Positions 15,511 through 15,578 of a stretch of 15,578 nt of DNA are shown piece after piece; position 1 is the stretch's first letter; each line of letters opens with the position of its first letter. This DNA is from JBDSZL01 sp039925145 (GTDB taxonomy: Bacteria > Acidobacteriota > Vicinamibacteria > Vicinamibacterales > SCN-69-37). The stretch spans positions 1-15,578 of the forward strand of contig JBDSZL010000015.1 of NCBI GenBank assembly GCA_039925145.1. Reading direction: 5' to 3'. The notes under the pieces were generated by a model that was given only the letters and a program-made list of their open reading frames with translations, was not told the origin of the DNA and ran no database searches. The translations under genes were made by a program, and so were the position numbers.

Positions 15511-15578
15511 ATGGCCAAGCGCATTCCCCGTCCGCGATCCACTGCCTACCCGAGTGATGTGAGTGACGAGGAGTGGAG
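15511..15578 (+). CDS. IS5-family transposase, N-terminal fragment (runs off the window)
   Basis: The first 22 codons are visible, after a strong AAGGAGG site at 15503-15509. The peptide contains AYPSDVSDEEW, the characteristic opening of IS5-group transposases with a DUF4096-type N-terminal domain. The bases just after the regulator's stop (from about 15456, AGAGCCTGTTATGTACTTT without further extension) could be the left end of the element. The right end is outside the window, so whether the element is complete cannot be judged. Confidence 0.7.
   Translation, partial: MAKRIPRPRSTAYPSDVSDEEW

Overview
The window is high-GC bacterial chromosomal DNA with tightly packed genes, frequent stop/start overlaps and strong G/C bias at third codon positions. 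The gene types (WbuB-like glycosyltransferase, short-form phosphoglycosyl transferase, a spermidine-synthase-like membrane protein, a DUF5658-like exported protein, and a lasso-type RiPP cluster with a PqqD-like protein, an HPr-kinase-like protein and a B2 peptidase) would fit an Acidobacteriota-like organism such as Vicinamibacteria. That placement is an inference from gene style, not a demonstrated assignment.

Bases 1-6322 (+ strand) form one compact operon for a surface polysaccharide. In order it has the 3' part of a GT4 glycosyltransferase, an initiating sugar-1-phosphate transferase, a geranylgeranyl-reductase-family flavoprotein, an NTP_transf_5 nucleotidyltransferase-like protein, a Wzy/WaaL-type O-antigen ligase or polymerase, and a HAD-fold 5'(3')-nucleotidase-like protein. 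Adjacent genes overlap or lie within about 12 bases of each other. Bases 6580-9718 (+ strand) hold a small exported DUF5658-like protein, a PilZ domain protein, and a spermidine-synthase-like membrane protein split into two translationally coupled genes.

Bases 9742-13344 (- strand) are the most interesting part: a lasso-peptide-type RiPP cluster in the order B1 (PqqD-like leader-binding protein), C (asparagine-synthetase-like cyclase), A (precursor), K (HPr-kinase-like), B2 (transglutaminase-like leader peptidase). The 59-residue precursor at 11068-11247 is easily missed. It has a recognisable W-x2-P-x-V-x3-G leader motif, but it lacks the usual Thr at -2, has no Asp/Glu at ring positions 7-9 counted from the expected core start, and has no Ser in the core for the kinase. 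No lasso ABC transporter or isopeptidase is present. The product may therefore be an atypical lasso or a different macrocycle.

Bases 13345-13627 are a divergent intergenic region with two inverted repeats and a possible minus-strand promoter. They are followed on the + strand by surE, a tRNA-Pro(CGG) with encoded CCA, a 20-base repeat of the tRNA 3' end, and a strong intrinsic terminator. The last part (14699-15578) is gene-poor until an orphan HTH-XRE regulator and the first 22 codons of an IS5-type transposase that runs off the window, which suggests a mobile or accessory boundary next to the tRNA.
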